Positions 9,680 to 18,354 of a DNA stretch of 64,000 nt are shown piece after piece. Origin of the DNA: Gracilaria vermiculophylla (lineage: Eukaryota; Rhodophyta; Florideophyceae; Gracilariales; Gracilariaceae); assembly GCA_019155205.2 (NCBI GenBank), contig JAHNZQ020000308.1:3830012-3894011 (forward strand), read 5' to 3'. The translations under genes were made by a program, and so were the position numbers. Position 1 is the first letter of the stretch, and each line of letters opens with the position of its first letter. The notes beneath the pieces were generated by a model that saw nothing but the letters and a program-made list of their open reading frames with translations, did not search any database and was not told where the DNA came from.

Positions 9680-10974
9680 ATGGGTGTACAAGAAAGAATC
9701 AAAGACATTGAGGCCGAAATGGCGCGTACTCAGAAGAACAAGGCCACTGAGGGAGTGAGTTACGGCAGCCATCGTTAGCTGTCGCGTCATAGAGGTGCTT
9801 TGGTTTGGCTGCATCAAGTTCGCAGCGGACGACTAACCACAGTGAACAAAAGCATCTAGGAATCCTTAAAGCAAAACTTGCAAAGTTGCGCCGCGAGGCT
9901 CTCGACGGTCCAAAAACAGGTGGCAACTCTGCGGATCGCGGGTTTGAGGTTGTCAAACACGGCGACGCGAGGGTCGCGGTCATAGGGTTTCCATCGACTG
10001 GTAAGAGTACTTTCCTGAGTACTGTTACTGAAACCAAGAGTGAAGCTGCAAGCTGTACGTGCACCCGGTCGTCTCCATCCTTACGTCGGCTTCGCGCATC
10101 TCTAACAAATTCGCTTCGCTTTTGGTGACGCAATGTGCTCACCGCAGATGAGTTTACCACACTGACGTGCGTGCCGGGTATCTTGGAGCACAAGGGAGCC
10201 ACCATTCAGTTGTTGGATTTGCCAGGCATCATTGAGGGGGCAGCGCAAGGAAAAGGGCGCGGCAGACAGGTCATTGCGGTGGCTCGCTCCGCAGACCTTA
10301 TTTTGCTCATGCTTGACGCCACAAAGTCAGATGTGCAAAGAAGTCTGTTGGAAAACGAACTGGAGTCTGTAGGCATCCGCCTGAACAAGAGACCACCGGA
10401 TGTGTACTTTAGGCCGAAGCAAACCGGAGGAATCGCCTTCACGGCAACGGTTCCGCTGACCAAAATAACCGAGAAAATAGCGATGAGCATTCTGAAGGAG
10501 TACAAAATACACAACGCGGAACTTTTAGTCCGCGAAGACATTAATGTGGATGAGCTCATCGACGTGCTTGACGGCAAGCGGCAGTATATCCGGTGTCTGT
10601 ACCTATACAGCAAGATTGACGCTGTCTCGTTGGAGGAAGTTGATCGATTAGCTCGAGAACCGAATTCTGTGGTTATGTCGTGCTATCTCAAGTTGAATCT
10701 CGACTACGTGGTGGAGCAGATATGGGAGTATTTGCAGCTGTGCAGAATCTACACTAAGAAGCAAGGTTCACCCCCAGACTTTGATGAACCTATTGTACTG
10801 CGCGGTGGCAGCAAGGTGGAAGACGCATGTCGCGCCATCCACAGAAGTCTGGCAGACCCTTCGCAATTCCGCTATGCACTGGTATGGGGGAAATCAACAA
10901 AGCATGATCCACAGCGCGTAGGTCTCTCTCACAATCTTCAAGACGAAGACGTTGTTCAAATTGTCACTAAATGA
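9680..10974 (+). CDS. DRG2: DRG2, developmentally regulated GTP-binding protein 2 (three exons)
   Basis: DRG2 is an OBG-family translational GTPase that acts at ribosomes with its partner RWDD1/DFRP2. Exons are 9680-9754, 9853-10054 and 10148-10974. The introns (98 and 93 bp) start with GTGAGT and GTACGT and end in AG. The splices rebuild the conserved stretches KNKATEG-HLGILKAKL and SEAAS-Y-EFTTLTC, the second with a split Tyr codon. The product is 367 residues, the usual size. It shows the MARTQKNKATE helix, G1 motif GFPSTGKST, G3 DLPG followed by IIEGAAQGKGRGRQVIAVA, G4-like SKID, and a C-terminal TGS domain ending DEDVVQIVTK. The G1 has Thr where animal and plant proteins usually have Val, a mild change. 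The Met at 9680 matches the conserved N-terminus. Confidence 0.95.
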
Positions 10975-11087
10975 AGTTTGGGATAATATTCCGAACTGGT
11001 GGTGTAATTACGCTACGACCTGCTGCTTGTGTGGCACAACAGCAGCAGCGGCCCTAACAAGAATAACAACAACAAACGGCAGGGAGT

Positions 11088-11105
11088 TATATATATATAT
11101 ATATT
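11088..11105. repeat. (TA)n microsatellite
   Basis: About nine TA units lie between the convergent ends of DRG2 and the DapL gene, immediately downstream of a stretch rich in CAG and AAC units. It is probably in a 3' untranslated region or the spacer. Confidence 0.85.
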
Positions 11106-11141
11106 AACGTGACACTTGCACGACGCGAAACCAAACCCGTT

Positions 11142-12500
11142 CTACGCTGCCACGCTGGCGTACATGGCGCGGAGTCGCTTGCATGCTTCCTCACAGGCGT
11201 GTCGCGGAGCGAAAGCGCTGAGGCGAAGATATCCCTCGCCCCCGGGCCCAAAGCCCGCGCCCGGAATGGTGACCACCTGCGCCTCTTCCAAGATTTGGCT
11301 GAAAACATCCCAGCTGTTCTTTCCCGGGAATCGAACCCAAATGTAGGGGGCATCTGTGCCGCCGTAGACGTCGAAGCCGAGCTCGGTCATGGTAGTTCGT
11401 AGCATTGCGGCGTTGGCCAGGTAGTAGTCGATGAGTTGCTGGATCTCGCTCCTGCCTTGCTCGTCCAAGCACGCGAGCCCTCCGTGCTGAGAGATGTTGC
11501 TGGCGCCGTTGAAGCACGTGGTCATGACGCGATTGAAGTCAGCGCGCACAGGACTGCCATCGGCAAAGGTGAGCTCGTTGGGGACGACAACCCAGCCCAG
11601 ACGCACACCCGTGAAGCCCGCATACTTTGAGAAGGAATTGACCTCGATGGCCACCTGGCGAGCGCCGTCGATTTCAAAAATGCTCGTGGGCACGTTGGGG
11701 TCGTTGATGAACGGGGCGTAGGCAGCGTCGAAAATGATGATGCTGCCGTTTTTGGTGGCAAACTGCACGAGCTGGGTGAGTTGCTCGCGGGTGGCGGCGG
11801 CGCCGGTGGGGTTGTTGGGGCTGCAAAAGAAGATGAGATCGGTGCGCGGAACGGCGGCGAGATCGGGGAAGAAGGCGTTGGAGGCGTCGCAGCGCATGTA
11901 CACAATGGCGTCAAACTGCGAGGTGGCGCGGTCAAAGTGCGCGGTCTGGCCCTGCATGACGGCGGTGTCAACGTACACCGGGTAGCTCGGATCCTGGACG
12001 GCTACGGTGGCGTTGGGTCCAAAGACCTGCTGCAGTCGTGAGATGTCGCATTTGGCACCGTCGGAAACGAACACTTCCTCGGGGGCCACGGTGCCGCGGT
12101 ACAGGACGGAGGAGATGCTGTGGCGCAGCTGGGGCATGCCCTGCTCGGCGCCGTAGCCGGAGTAGCCGTCGGCGGTGCCCAGCTTGGAGGCGGCGTCGGT
12201 GAGGGCGCCGCAGATGTGGGCGGGAATGGGCATGGTGGTGTCGCCCACACCGAGCGAAATGACGGTGGCATGCGGGTTGCGGGCGAGGTAGGCCTTTGTG
12301 CGGCGGCCGATCTCCGGGAACAAGTAGCCGGCCTGCAGCTTGGAGAAGTTGCGGTTGCGCTGCACGGCGGAGGCGGCGGGGGGGAGCGCGCGGGGCGGCG
12401 GCGGGCGCGCGCGCGGCGCGCGCGGCGGCGGGGCGACGCGCGCGGCGCGCGGGCGCACTGGGGCGGCGAAAAAGGAGGAGGTGAGGGTGACGAAGGCCAT
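11142..12500 (-). CDS. DAPL: LL-diaminopimelate aminotransferase, plastid
   Basis: This PLP enzyme converts tetrahydrodipicolinate plus glutamate directly to LL-diaminopimelate, the one-step route to lysine used in plastids of plants and red algae. The 452-residue product has a transit peptide of about 45 residues (MAFVTLTSSFF then Ala/Pro/Arg-rich). It then shows LFPEIGRRTKAYLARNP, the GVGDTTMP substrate loop, VSDGAKCDISRLQ, CSPNNPTGAA, and the Schiff-base lysine K292 in NSFSKYAGFTGVRLGW. All hallmark motifs are present. The open frame extends upstream to 12683, but only through GC-rich sequence; the Met at 12500 begins a sensible transit peptide. GC content rises steeply towards the 5' end of the gene. 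It is divergent from the C2H2 gene. Confidence 0.95.
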   Translation of the reverse strand: MAFVTLTSSFFAAPVRPRAARVAPPPRAPRARPPPPRALPPAASAVQRNRNFSKLQAGYLFPEIGRRTKAYLARNPHATVISLGVGDTTMPIPAHICGALTDAASKLGTADGYSGYGAEQGMPQLRHSISSVLYRGTVAPEEVFVSDGAKCDISRLQQVFGPNATVAVQDPSYPVYVDTAVMQGQTAHFDRATSQFDAIVYMRCDASNAFFPDLAAVPRTDLIFFCSPNNPTGAAATREQLTQLVQFATKNGSIIIFDAAYAPFINDPNVPTSIFEIDGARQVAIEVNSFSKYAGFTGVRLGWVVVPNELTFADGSPVRADFNRVMTTCFNGASNISQHGGLACLDEQGRSEIQQLIDYYLANAAMLRTTMTELGFDVYGGTDAPYIWVRFPGKNSWDVFSQILEEAQVVTIPGAGFGPGGEGYLRLSAFAPRHACEEACKRLRAMYASVAA

Positions 12501-12910
12501 GGCGAGCGGGGACGGCGGTGAGGCGGATGCAACGCGAGGGCTGGCGGGCGGTAGCGATGCGCGGCGCGCGGGCGGCGGCGGGGCGATGCACATGCGAGAC
12601 GCGGGGCGCGTGAGGGCGGGGGCAGCGGCGAGGCAGCGGTGGTGAGCGCACACGTGGCGGTCATTACAGCTTACGCGGCGCACGGCGATGGCAGCTTACA
12701 TGCGGCGGCGAGGAAGATGGTGACGTTTTGGGGGCTAGCGGGAGCAAATGCAAAGTAAGGTGCAAGCGGCGGCGGCGCCGTGCGTGGGCAGCGAGGGCGG
12801 CGGCGGCGAAGCTAAGCGCAACGGCCAGGTGCGGGAGGCAGCGGGCGCGGCAGCAGACGACGCGGTGGAAGAGCGGCGGCGGCGGCGCAGGGGAAGGGTA
12901 GAAACGCGGT

Positions 12911-12945
12911 GCAGCGCAGCGCAGCGCAGCGCAGCGCAGCGCAGC
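12911..12945. repeat. (GCAGC)7 pentanucleotide tandem repeat
   Basis: Seven uninterrupted GCAGC units are followed by degenerate copies (GCGGC, GCAGA, GCAGC). The array lies in the noncoding GC-rich block upstream of DapL. Confidence 0.9.
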
Positions 12946-13514
12946 GCGGCGCAGAGCAGCGCATCGAGCGGCGGCGGAAAGCGATGCTTGTAGCGCGGCA
13001 CCTCGTTCTTTTTTTGTTGTTGTTGTTGCTGTTGCTGCTGCTGGCGGCGGCGGCGGAGGCGGCGGAGGTGCGACGTGGCGGCGGCGAGTTAAACGCGCGC
13101 TGCGACGGGGCGCGCGCGCGAGCAGCGGAAAGCGGCGAGCTGCGGCGCGCGCAGCCAAACGGGCGCGGCTGCTTGGCGCGCGCGCCGCCGAGCTCGCGCG
13201 CGCGCGTGAACGGGAGGCGCAGCGCGCGCGCGCGGAGCACGGCGGGCGCGGGGGGGCGCAGCGCCGCGCGCGCGCGCGCGCCGCCGCGGCGGCGCAGGCG
13301 TGCGGCCGCGGCGGACGGAGCGCGGCGCGCGTTTACAGCGCGCGCGCCTGAATTGCTGAATCGGCGGCGGTAAGCCGCACGCGCGCCGCGCGCGCCGCCG
13401 CGCCGCCGTGCCGCGCCCGCGGCCGCGCCGCCCGCGAGGACACGTCGCGCGCGCGCCGCCGCCAGCGCCAGCGCCGGCGCGGCGGGCGCGGCGGGCGCGG
13501 CGGGAGCGGCGGGC

Positions 13515-13545
<31 letters not shown>

Positions 13546-13738
13546 CGGGCGCGGCGGTGGCGGGCGCGGCGGCGGCGGGCGCGCGCGGCGGCGCTTCTGC
13601 GCGGCGCGGCGCGCTTCTGCGCGGCGCGGGGCGCGCGCGGCAAGCGGCGGCACGTGGCGCGCGCGCGGCCGCGGCGGCCGCGGCCGCCTCGGCCGCGGCG
13701 GCTGCGCGCCGCGCGCCGCTGGCGCGTCGCGCACGGTC

Positions 13739-13748
13739 CACGTGACGT
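13739..13748 (+). promoter_or_regulatory. G-box overlapping an ACGT (bZIP-type) element
   Basis: The sequence CACGTGACGT combines a bHLH/bZIP G-box (CACGTG) with TGACGT. It lies about 175 bp upstream of the C2H2 gene's TATA box and about 1.2 kb from the DapL start. Function is inferred from the motif only. Confidence 0.4.
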
Positions 13749-13914
13749 AGCGCGCCGAATTCGCACAATTCATGGCGCGCGCGTCTGCCATCCGCCACGC
13801 GACACCAAGCCGAGCCGTGCTTGCCGCGCGCGCGCGCGCGCACGCGCGCGCGCCGCCCGAGCACTCCGCTCCGCGACCGCCCTTTCCGCCCGGTCCGCTC
13901 CCCCCGCGCCGCTG

Positions 13915-13920
13915 TATATA
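13915..13920 (+). promoter_or_regulatory. TATA box of the C2H2 gene
   Basis: TATATA stands isolated in otherwise G+C-only surroundings, 127 bp before the ATG at 14047. A pyrimidine-rich leader follows it, which fits a core promoter. Confidence 0.65.
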
Positions 13921-14046
13921 GGCGTGCCGCCTCCGCCCGCACTCCCCCCCCGCGTCCCCCCCTACCGCCCCCTTCCCGCGCCTGCCTTACCGCCTCGCCG
14001 TCCCCCGCTGTCCCCGCGCCTGCCTCTCCCTCTCCCGCATCGCACC

Positions 14047-15099
14047 ATGGTCGCCCGCCCCTCCGCCGCGTCGCCCTCCTCGAGCTCCTCCACCACCGCC
14101 TCCTCCCTCACAAACTGCTCCAACAAGTCTTCCGCCACCTCCTCCGCCACCTCCTCCGCGTCCTCCGCGTCCTCCAAGTCGCCCGAGACGCACGTGTGCC
14201 CGTACCCGTCGTGCTCAAAGTCGTTCTCCAAAAAGTACAACCTCAAGGCGCACCTCCGGCTGCACACCGGCGAGCAGCCGTTCGAGTGCGATCGCCCCGA
14301 CTGCAACAAAAAGTTCAAGTGGCGCTCATCGCTGTCGTCGCACACCGTGTGGCACTCGCGCAAGGACAAGAGCGCCGCTGCGTCGTGCACGCCGCCGCTG
14401 CCGCACACCACCGCCACCGCCGCTGCCGCCACCGCCGCTGCCGCCACCGCCGCCGCCACCGCCGCCGCCACCGCCGCCGGCGTTGGCGCGGCATGCTCTG
14501 CCGTGTCGTCTGCGGGTGCGGCCAACAACAAGCGGCCGCGCGCGGCGCGCGCGCACGGCGGCGCGGCGTCGCTGCCCACCGCGTCGTCCAGCGTGGATCT
14601 GAGCAAGCTGCGCGGCACCGCGCGGCGCTCCAAGCCGGCGGCCAAGAAGAGGAAGCTGAGCAAGGCTGCGGCGGCGGAGCGCGCGCAGCTCGGCGGCGAC
14701 GCGCAGCTGCAGGTGGCGGCGGCGGTGGCGGAGGCGTGCGCTGAGCCCGAGCCGTTCGCGGCGGCGGCGTTGTGCTCGCCGCTGACGGACACGGCGTCGT
14801 TCTTCGACTGCGACGCGGCGGGCGAGGCGCCCATGGAGGTGCAGCCCATGCTACAGCTGGAGGACTTTTCTGAGCACGTGTTCTCGTTGGACGTGAAGCA
14901 CACTGACGCGCCACCGCTGCACCTGAGCATCGGGCTGGAGGACGTCGTGAGCATCATGGACGACACGGAGCAGTCGGGACTGTTTTCGCAGTACGGCGGC
15001 GGCTGCGCGGCGCTGACGGGGCTGGACTCGCGGTTCGGCGTGTTTGACCTGGACGGGCTGCAGGGCGTGGGGCTGAGCGCCAAGATTGAGGGACTGTGA
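14047..15099 (+). CDS. C2H2 zinc-finger protein with two fingers, putative transcription factor
   Basis: The 350-residue protein starts with a Ser/Thr-rich stretch, then two tandem C2H2 fingers of the C-x4-C type: C51/C56/H69/H73 and C81/C86/H99/H103. They are joined by the canonical TGEQPFE linker, so they should bind DNA. An Ala/Thr low-complexity run (about 122-150) encoded by GCC/ACC repeats follows. Then comes a basic patch KPAAKKRKLSK that looks like a nuclear localisation signal, and an acidic, hydrophobic C-terminal part (EDFSEHVFSLD, LEDVVSIMDD) that could activate transcription. The open frame runs upstream to 13408, but a TATA box at 13915 places the start at 14047. Target genes are unknown. 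It sits between two plastid-pathway genes, which may be chance. Confidence 0.85.
   Translation: MVARPSAASPSSSSSTTASSLTNCSNKSSATSSATSSASSASSKSPETHVCPYPSCSKSFSKKYNLKAHLRLHTGEQPFECDRPDCNKKFKWRSSLSSHTVWHSRKDKSAAASCTPPLPHTTATAAAATAAAATAAATAAATAAGVGAACSAVSSAGAANNKRPRAARAHGGAASLPTASSSVDLSKLRGTARRSKPAAKKRKLSKAAAAERAQLGGDAQLQVAAAVAEACAEPEPFAAAALCSPLTDTASFFDCDAAGEAPMEVQPMLQLEDFSEHVFSLDVKHTDAPPLHLSIGLEDVVSIMDDTEQSGLFSQYGGGCAALTGLDSRFGVFDLDGLQGVGLSAKIEGL
14410..14480 (+). repeat. GCC/ACC/GCT trinucleotide tract inside the C2H2 gene
   Basis: Imperfect repeats of the codons GCC, ACC and GCT encode an Ala/Thr run. The tract keeps the frame and is likely length-variable. Confidence 0.85.
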
Positions 15100-15609
15100 C
15101 TGTGCGGTCTGTAGACGGAGGGGGGAAGGGGGGAACGATTTGACGACAACGGTTATAGGAGGCGGTGCACAAGTTTTTGTTTTTCATGTGTTTTGTCGCA
15201 GGCACCGCGTTTCTTTCTTTTTTGCTGTGAATTCGTGAGTGAAAGGCCGTTGTCGCTTCTTTGTTGTTGCTGATGTCGCCGAGCGGCGAGGGCGGGGCCG
15301 CGGGCGACGCGGCGCGCGCGCTGTGCGCATGTACACTACGGGAGCCGCCTTGCGGCGTGCGGTAAAGAAGGTGAGCGCAGTCCGTTGGCGAGCGGCGCGC
15401 GCCGTAGACGCAGCGCGGCGGCGCGGCGGCGCGCCAAGTCGCGCGTCCGCCCGTTGCGCCGCGCAACGTGTGGCCAGACGGCGCCCGCAGCGCGCGCCAC
15501 GCCGCCGCTGAATCGGCGAATTGTGCGCGGTGCGGGAATGCGCGCGCCGCGCGCGTGCGCTGTAAACGCGTCGCGCCGCGTCTCGCCGCGCCGCGCCAGC
15601 GAAGGCGCG

Positions 15610-15667
15610 CGGCAGCCTTTGCTGACGCAGCGCGCGCGCGCGGCAACCTTTGCTGACGCAGCGCGCG
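15610..15667. repeat. direct repeat upstream of ZDS
   Basis: Two near-identical 27-base copies (15610-15636 and 15641-15667) share the core CCTTTGCTGACGCAGCGCGC. They start 31 bases apart and differ at one position. Confidence 0.85.
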
Positions 15668-16030
15668 GGCCGTCGCCGCCGTCGCCGCCGCCACCGCCGC
15701 CGCCGCCGCGCCGCTTTAGCCGCCGCGCGCTTGCGCAATGCGCAGCCGCAATGCGCAGCCGCACTGCGCGGCCGCAGCGCTCGCAGCGCAATGCTCGCGC
15801 GCACGCCCCCGGCGCAGGCGCCGCGTCTCGCCCGCTCTGCGCCCCTTCCAGCGCTGCTGCGCCGCCGCGCAACGTGCAGCAAATGTTGCCCGCCGCCCAC
15901 GCCCGCGCCGCCCCTTGCTCGCGCAAACCGTCCCTCCTCGCGCTTGCCGCCGCCCGCCGCCCGCCGCCCGCCGCCCAGAAGGCGTGCACGCGCGCACTGC
16001 CGCCGCGCGCCGCCCCGCGCCGCCGAAACC

Positions 16031-16068
16031 TTTCGCCGCTTTTCGCCGCTTTTCGCCGCTTTTCGCCC
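16031..16068 (+). repeat. (TTTCGCCGCT)n decamer array before ZDS
   Basis: Three exact TTTCGCCGCT units and a partial fourth end about 160 bases before the ZDS ATG. Each unit resembles an E2F/DP-type site (TTTSGCGC-like), but this is only a motif resemblance. The array could be a regulatory cluster or simple slippage. Confidence 0.8.
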
Positions 16069-16225
16069 AAATATTGCGCTCCGCCCCGTGCCCCGAGCCC
16101 GCACATCTCCGCCCCCGCCGCGCTCCGGCGCTCCGCGCTCCGCGCACCGCTGGCCGCCCCGCAGCTCTCCCCGCCACCTCGCCCGCCCCGCACCGCCGCG
16201 CCGCGCGCCCGCCCCGCCGCCCGCA

Positions 16226-17875
16226 ATGCGCCGCCGCCCTGCGTTCGCGTCCGCCGCCGCGCTCCCGCTACGCGCCGCGCGCGCCCCGAGCGCCGCGCAG
16301 CCGCTGCCGCCGCGCGCGCGCCGCGCCGCGCGCGCCGCGCGCGCGCCGCGCCTGTCGCTGGCCGCCGACGTGTGGAACGTCAACGCCGTGCCGCGCGCCG
16401 ACGCCAGCGGCGCCTCCGTCGCCGTCGTCGGCGCCGGCCTGGCCGGCCTCATCACCGCCATGGAGCTCGTCGACGCCGGCTGCCGCGTCTCGCTGTACGA
16501 CACGCGCCCGTTTGCGGGCGGCAAGGTGGGCAGCTGGGTCGACCGCCGCGGCAACCACATCGAGATGGGCCTGCACGTCTTCTTCGGCTGCTACTACAAC
16601 CTGTTCGACGTCATGGCCAAGGTCGGCGCCCTCAAGCACCTGCTGCTCAAGGAGCACACGCACCAGTTCATCAACGCCGGTGCCATCGTGGGCGAGCTCG
16701 ACTTCCGCCTGGGCACCGTGGGTGCCCCGTTCAACGGGCTCAAGGCCTTTAGCGCCACCTCGCAGCTCGGCATTGTCGACAAGGTGCGCAACGCCCTCGC
16801 CCTGGGCAGCTCTGTCATTGTGCGCGGCCTGCTTGACTTTGACGGCGCCATGCACCAAATCCGAGCCTTGGACAACATTTCCTTCTCCGACTGGTTCATT
16901 TCCAAGGGCGGCACCCGCGCCTCCATCCAACGCATGTGGGACCCCATTGCGTACGCCCTGGGCTTCATCAGCTGCGACAACATGTCCGCCAGATGCATGC
17001 TCACCATTTTCCAGCTCTTCGCCGCCAGGTCCGAGGCCTCCGTCCTCAGGATGCTGGAAGGCAGCCCGGACAAGTTCCTCACCGCCCCTATCGTCAAGTA
17101 CATTGAGCAGCGCGGCGCCACAGTCAACCTGCGCACCAAGGTACGCCAAGTTTTGTACGACACCGATGACCACGGCCAAACGCGAGTGACGGGGCTGCTC
17201 GTGGCAGACGCCTCGCGCGACGAGCTGGTGCAAGCCGATTACTACGTGGCCGCCTGCGACGTTGCCGGCGCAAAACGGCTCATCCCCGAAGAGTGGCGCC
17301 AGCGTTACGACCTGTTCCAAAAGATGTACCAATTGGACGCCGTCCCGGTCGTCACCGTGCAGCTGCGCTTTGACGGCTGGGTCACAGAACTGCAGGACGA
17401 CGAGAAGCGAATGCGCGTGGGCAGTGGCCGCGCGTACGGAATCAACAACCTGCTCTACTCTCCAGATGCTGACTTTTCGTGCTTTGCGGACCTGGCGCTC
17501 ACGTCGCCCACTGACTACTACAAGGAGGGCGAGGGCAGTCTCATGCAGGTGGTGCTCACGCCGGGAGACCCCTACATAAGCAAGAGCGACCAGCAGATCG
17601 TGGCGGCCGTGCTAGAACAGCTCAGGACGCTGTTCCCCAGTGCGCGCCAGCTCACGTGCACGTGGAGTTCAGTTGTGAAGCTGGTGGAGAGTCTGTACAG
17701 AGAAGAGCCTGGTAAGGACCGCTTCCGACCGTCGCAGAAGACGCCCGTCGAAAACTTTTTCCTGGCTGGCAGCTACACATATCAGGACTACATCGACTCG
17801 ATGGAGGGCGCGGTGAAGAGCGGCAAACTGGCCGCAACGGCGCTGCTCGAGACAATCGGCGCCAAGGCTTGTTGA
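16226..17875 (+). CDS. ZDS: zeta-carotene desaturase, plastid
   Basis: ZDS introduces two double bonds into zeta-carotene, via neurosporene, on the way to lycopene; it is an FAD enzyme passing electrons to plastoquinone. The 549-residue product begins with an Arg/Ala/Pro-only transit peptide (about 1-45). The dinucleotide-binding fold follows ([21 protein letters not shown], about 65-86), then GGKVGSW and the family block [17 protein letters not shown]. It continues to the C-terminal carotenoid-desaturase motif [23 protein letters not shown]. The YTYQDY pattern and the extended [13 protein letters not shown] separate it from phytoene desaturase. The frame is open far upstream but only in GC-rich noncoding sequence; the first Met giving a transit peptide is at 16226. 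Confidence 0.95.
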   Translation: MRRRPAFASAAALPLRAARAPSAAQPLPPRARRAARAARAPRLSLAADVWNVNAVPRADASGASVAVVGAGLAGLITAMELVDAGCRVSLYDTRPFAGGKVGSWVDRRGNHIEMGLHVFFGCYYNLFDVMAKVGALKHLLLKEHTHQFINAGAIVGELDFRLGTVGAPFNGLKAFSATSQLGIVDKVRNALALGSSVIVRGLLDFDGAMHQIRALDNISFSDWFISKGGTRASIQRMWDPIAYALGFISCDNMSARCMLTIFQLFAARSEASVLRMLEGSPDKFLTAPIVKYIEQRGATVNLRTKVRQVLYDTDDHGQTRVTGLLVADASRDELVQADYYVAACDVAGAKRLIPEEWRQRYDLFQKMYQLDAVPVVTVQLRFDGWVTELQDDEKRMRVGSGRAYGINNLLYSPDADFSCFADLALTSPTDYYKEGEGSLMQVVLTPGDPYISKSDQQIVAAVLEQLRTLFPSARQLTCTWSSVVKLVESLYREEPGKDRFRPSQKTPVENFFLAGSYTYQDYIDSMEGAVKSGKLAATALLETIGAKAC

Positions 17876-18354
17876 ACACACACTTGTACACGACTTGCGC
17901 AGCTGGGCAGGCGCGCCCTCGCGGCGGCCGCTGCACATAGTAAACAAAAGGCAGCGCTTTTACACCAAAATTGCGCCGCGCGCGCGCGCGCGGCGCACCG
18001 TTCGTTGGCTTGCGCCGCCTACGCGCGTGTACTCGTTGCGCCTCGGACAGCGCGCTCGCAGCTGTTGGCTGCCTGCGCGTGAGATGCCCTGCTGGAGAGT
18101 GTGCTCGTTCACGTTCCCACCTGCCACTAGACTCTTCCTTGCGGGCCCGGCCACACTTGCGCCGCGCATCCGCCACCTCCGCAGTCGCCGTCCTTAGAAT
18201 CACCGCTACGCTCCAGCTGCAAGTCCATCACCGCCTCCGCGCCCCCTCGCCACTATTTAAAAAGCATTTCTCCCCCGAGCCACCGCCTACCCCGCCTCTC
18301 CGCCGCGCCGCAACTTGTGCGTACGCTCTCGGTTTTGCCCCCCACCTCCCCGCG
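17876..18354. other. intergenic: ZDS 3' end and ZFAND1-like promoter
   Basis: This 479-base spacer between two plus-strand genes is still GC-rich, falling towards the right. A TATA-like element lies at 18254. The frame of the next gene is open through most of the spacer, but no credible start occurs before 18355. Confidence 0.55.
18254..18261 (+). promoter_or_regulatory. TATA-like box of the ZFAND1-like gene
   Basis: TATTTAAA lies about 100 bases before the ATG at 18355 and is followed by a pyrimidine-rich leader. The spacing is similar to that seen for the C2H2 and kinase genes in this window. Confidence 0.55.

Larger units (their letters stand above)
12501..14046. other. CpG-saturated divergent promoter region of DapL and the C2H2 gene
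   Basis: This 1.5 kb is almost entirely G and C with very frequent CGCG, giving long but meaningless open frames on both strands. It holds a GCAGC pentamer array, a TTG/CTG/GGC slippage tract (about 13010-13060), a G-box with an overlapping ACGT element, and a TATA box for the C2H2 gene. No coding content is recognisable. Confidence 0.65.
15100..16225. other. intergenic: C2H2 3' region and GC-rich ZDS promoter
   Basis: The first 150 bases after the C2H2 stop are less GC-rich and hold its 3' end. The remainder is CpG-saturated and contains two repeat arrays listed separately. It also shares three 10-11 base words with the DapL/C2H2 spacer (15508-15518, 15518-15527, 15557-15567). Long frames on both strands here are compositional. 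Confidence 0.6.

Noticed and set aside
12911..12960. GCAGC array as a CRISPR-like repeat
   Set aside because: It is a simple pentanucleotide repeat without spacers in a eukaryotic sequence.
12812..13942. Minus-strand 376-codon frame made of Ala, Arg and Pro
   Set aside because: It lies in CGCG-rich noncoding DNA; composition alone keeps all frames open, and no domain is visible.
13408..14046. Upstream extension of the C2H2 frame
   Set aside because: It is Arg/Ala/Pro filler, and the TATA box at 13915 would lie inside it.
13962..15149. Minus-strand 395-codon frame antisense to the C2H2 gene
   Set aside because: It mirrors the C2H2 coding sequence in GC-rich DNA and has no recognisable domain, while the plus strand has two perfect zinc fingers.
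15184..16560. Minus-strand 458-codon frame opposite the ZDS promoter and gene start
   Set aside because: Ala/Arg-only content caused by GC-rich composition; it runs antisense into ZDS.
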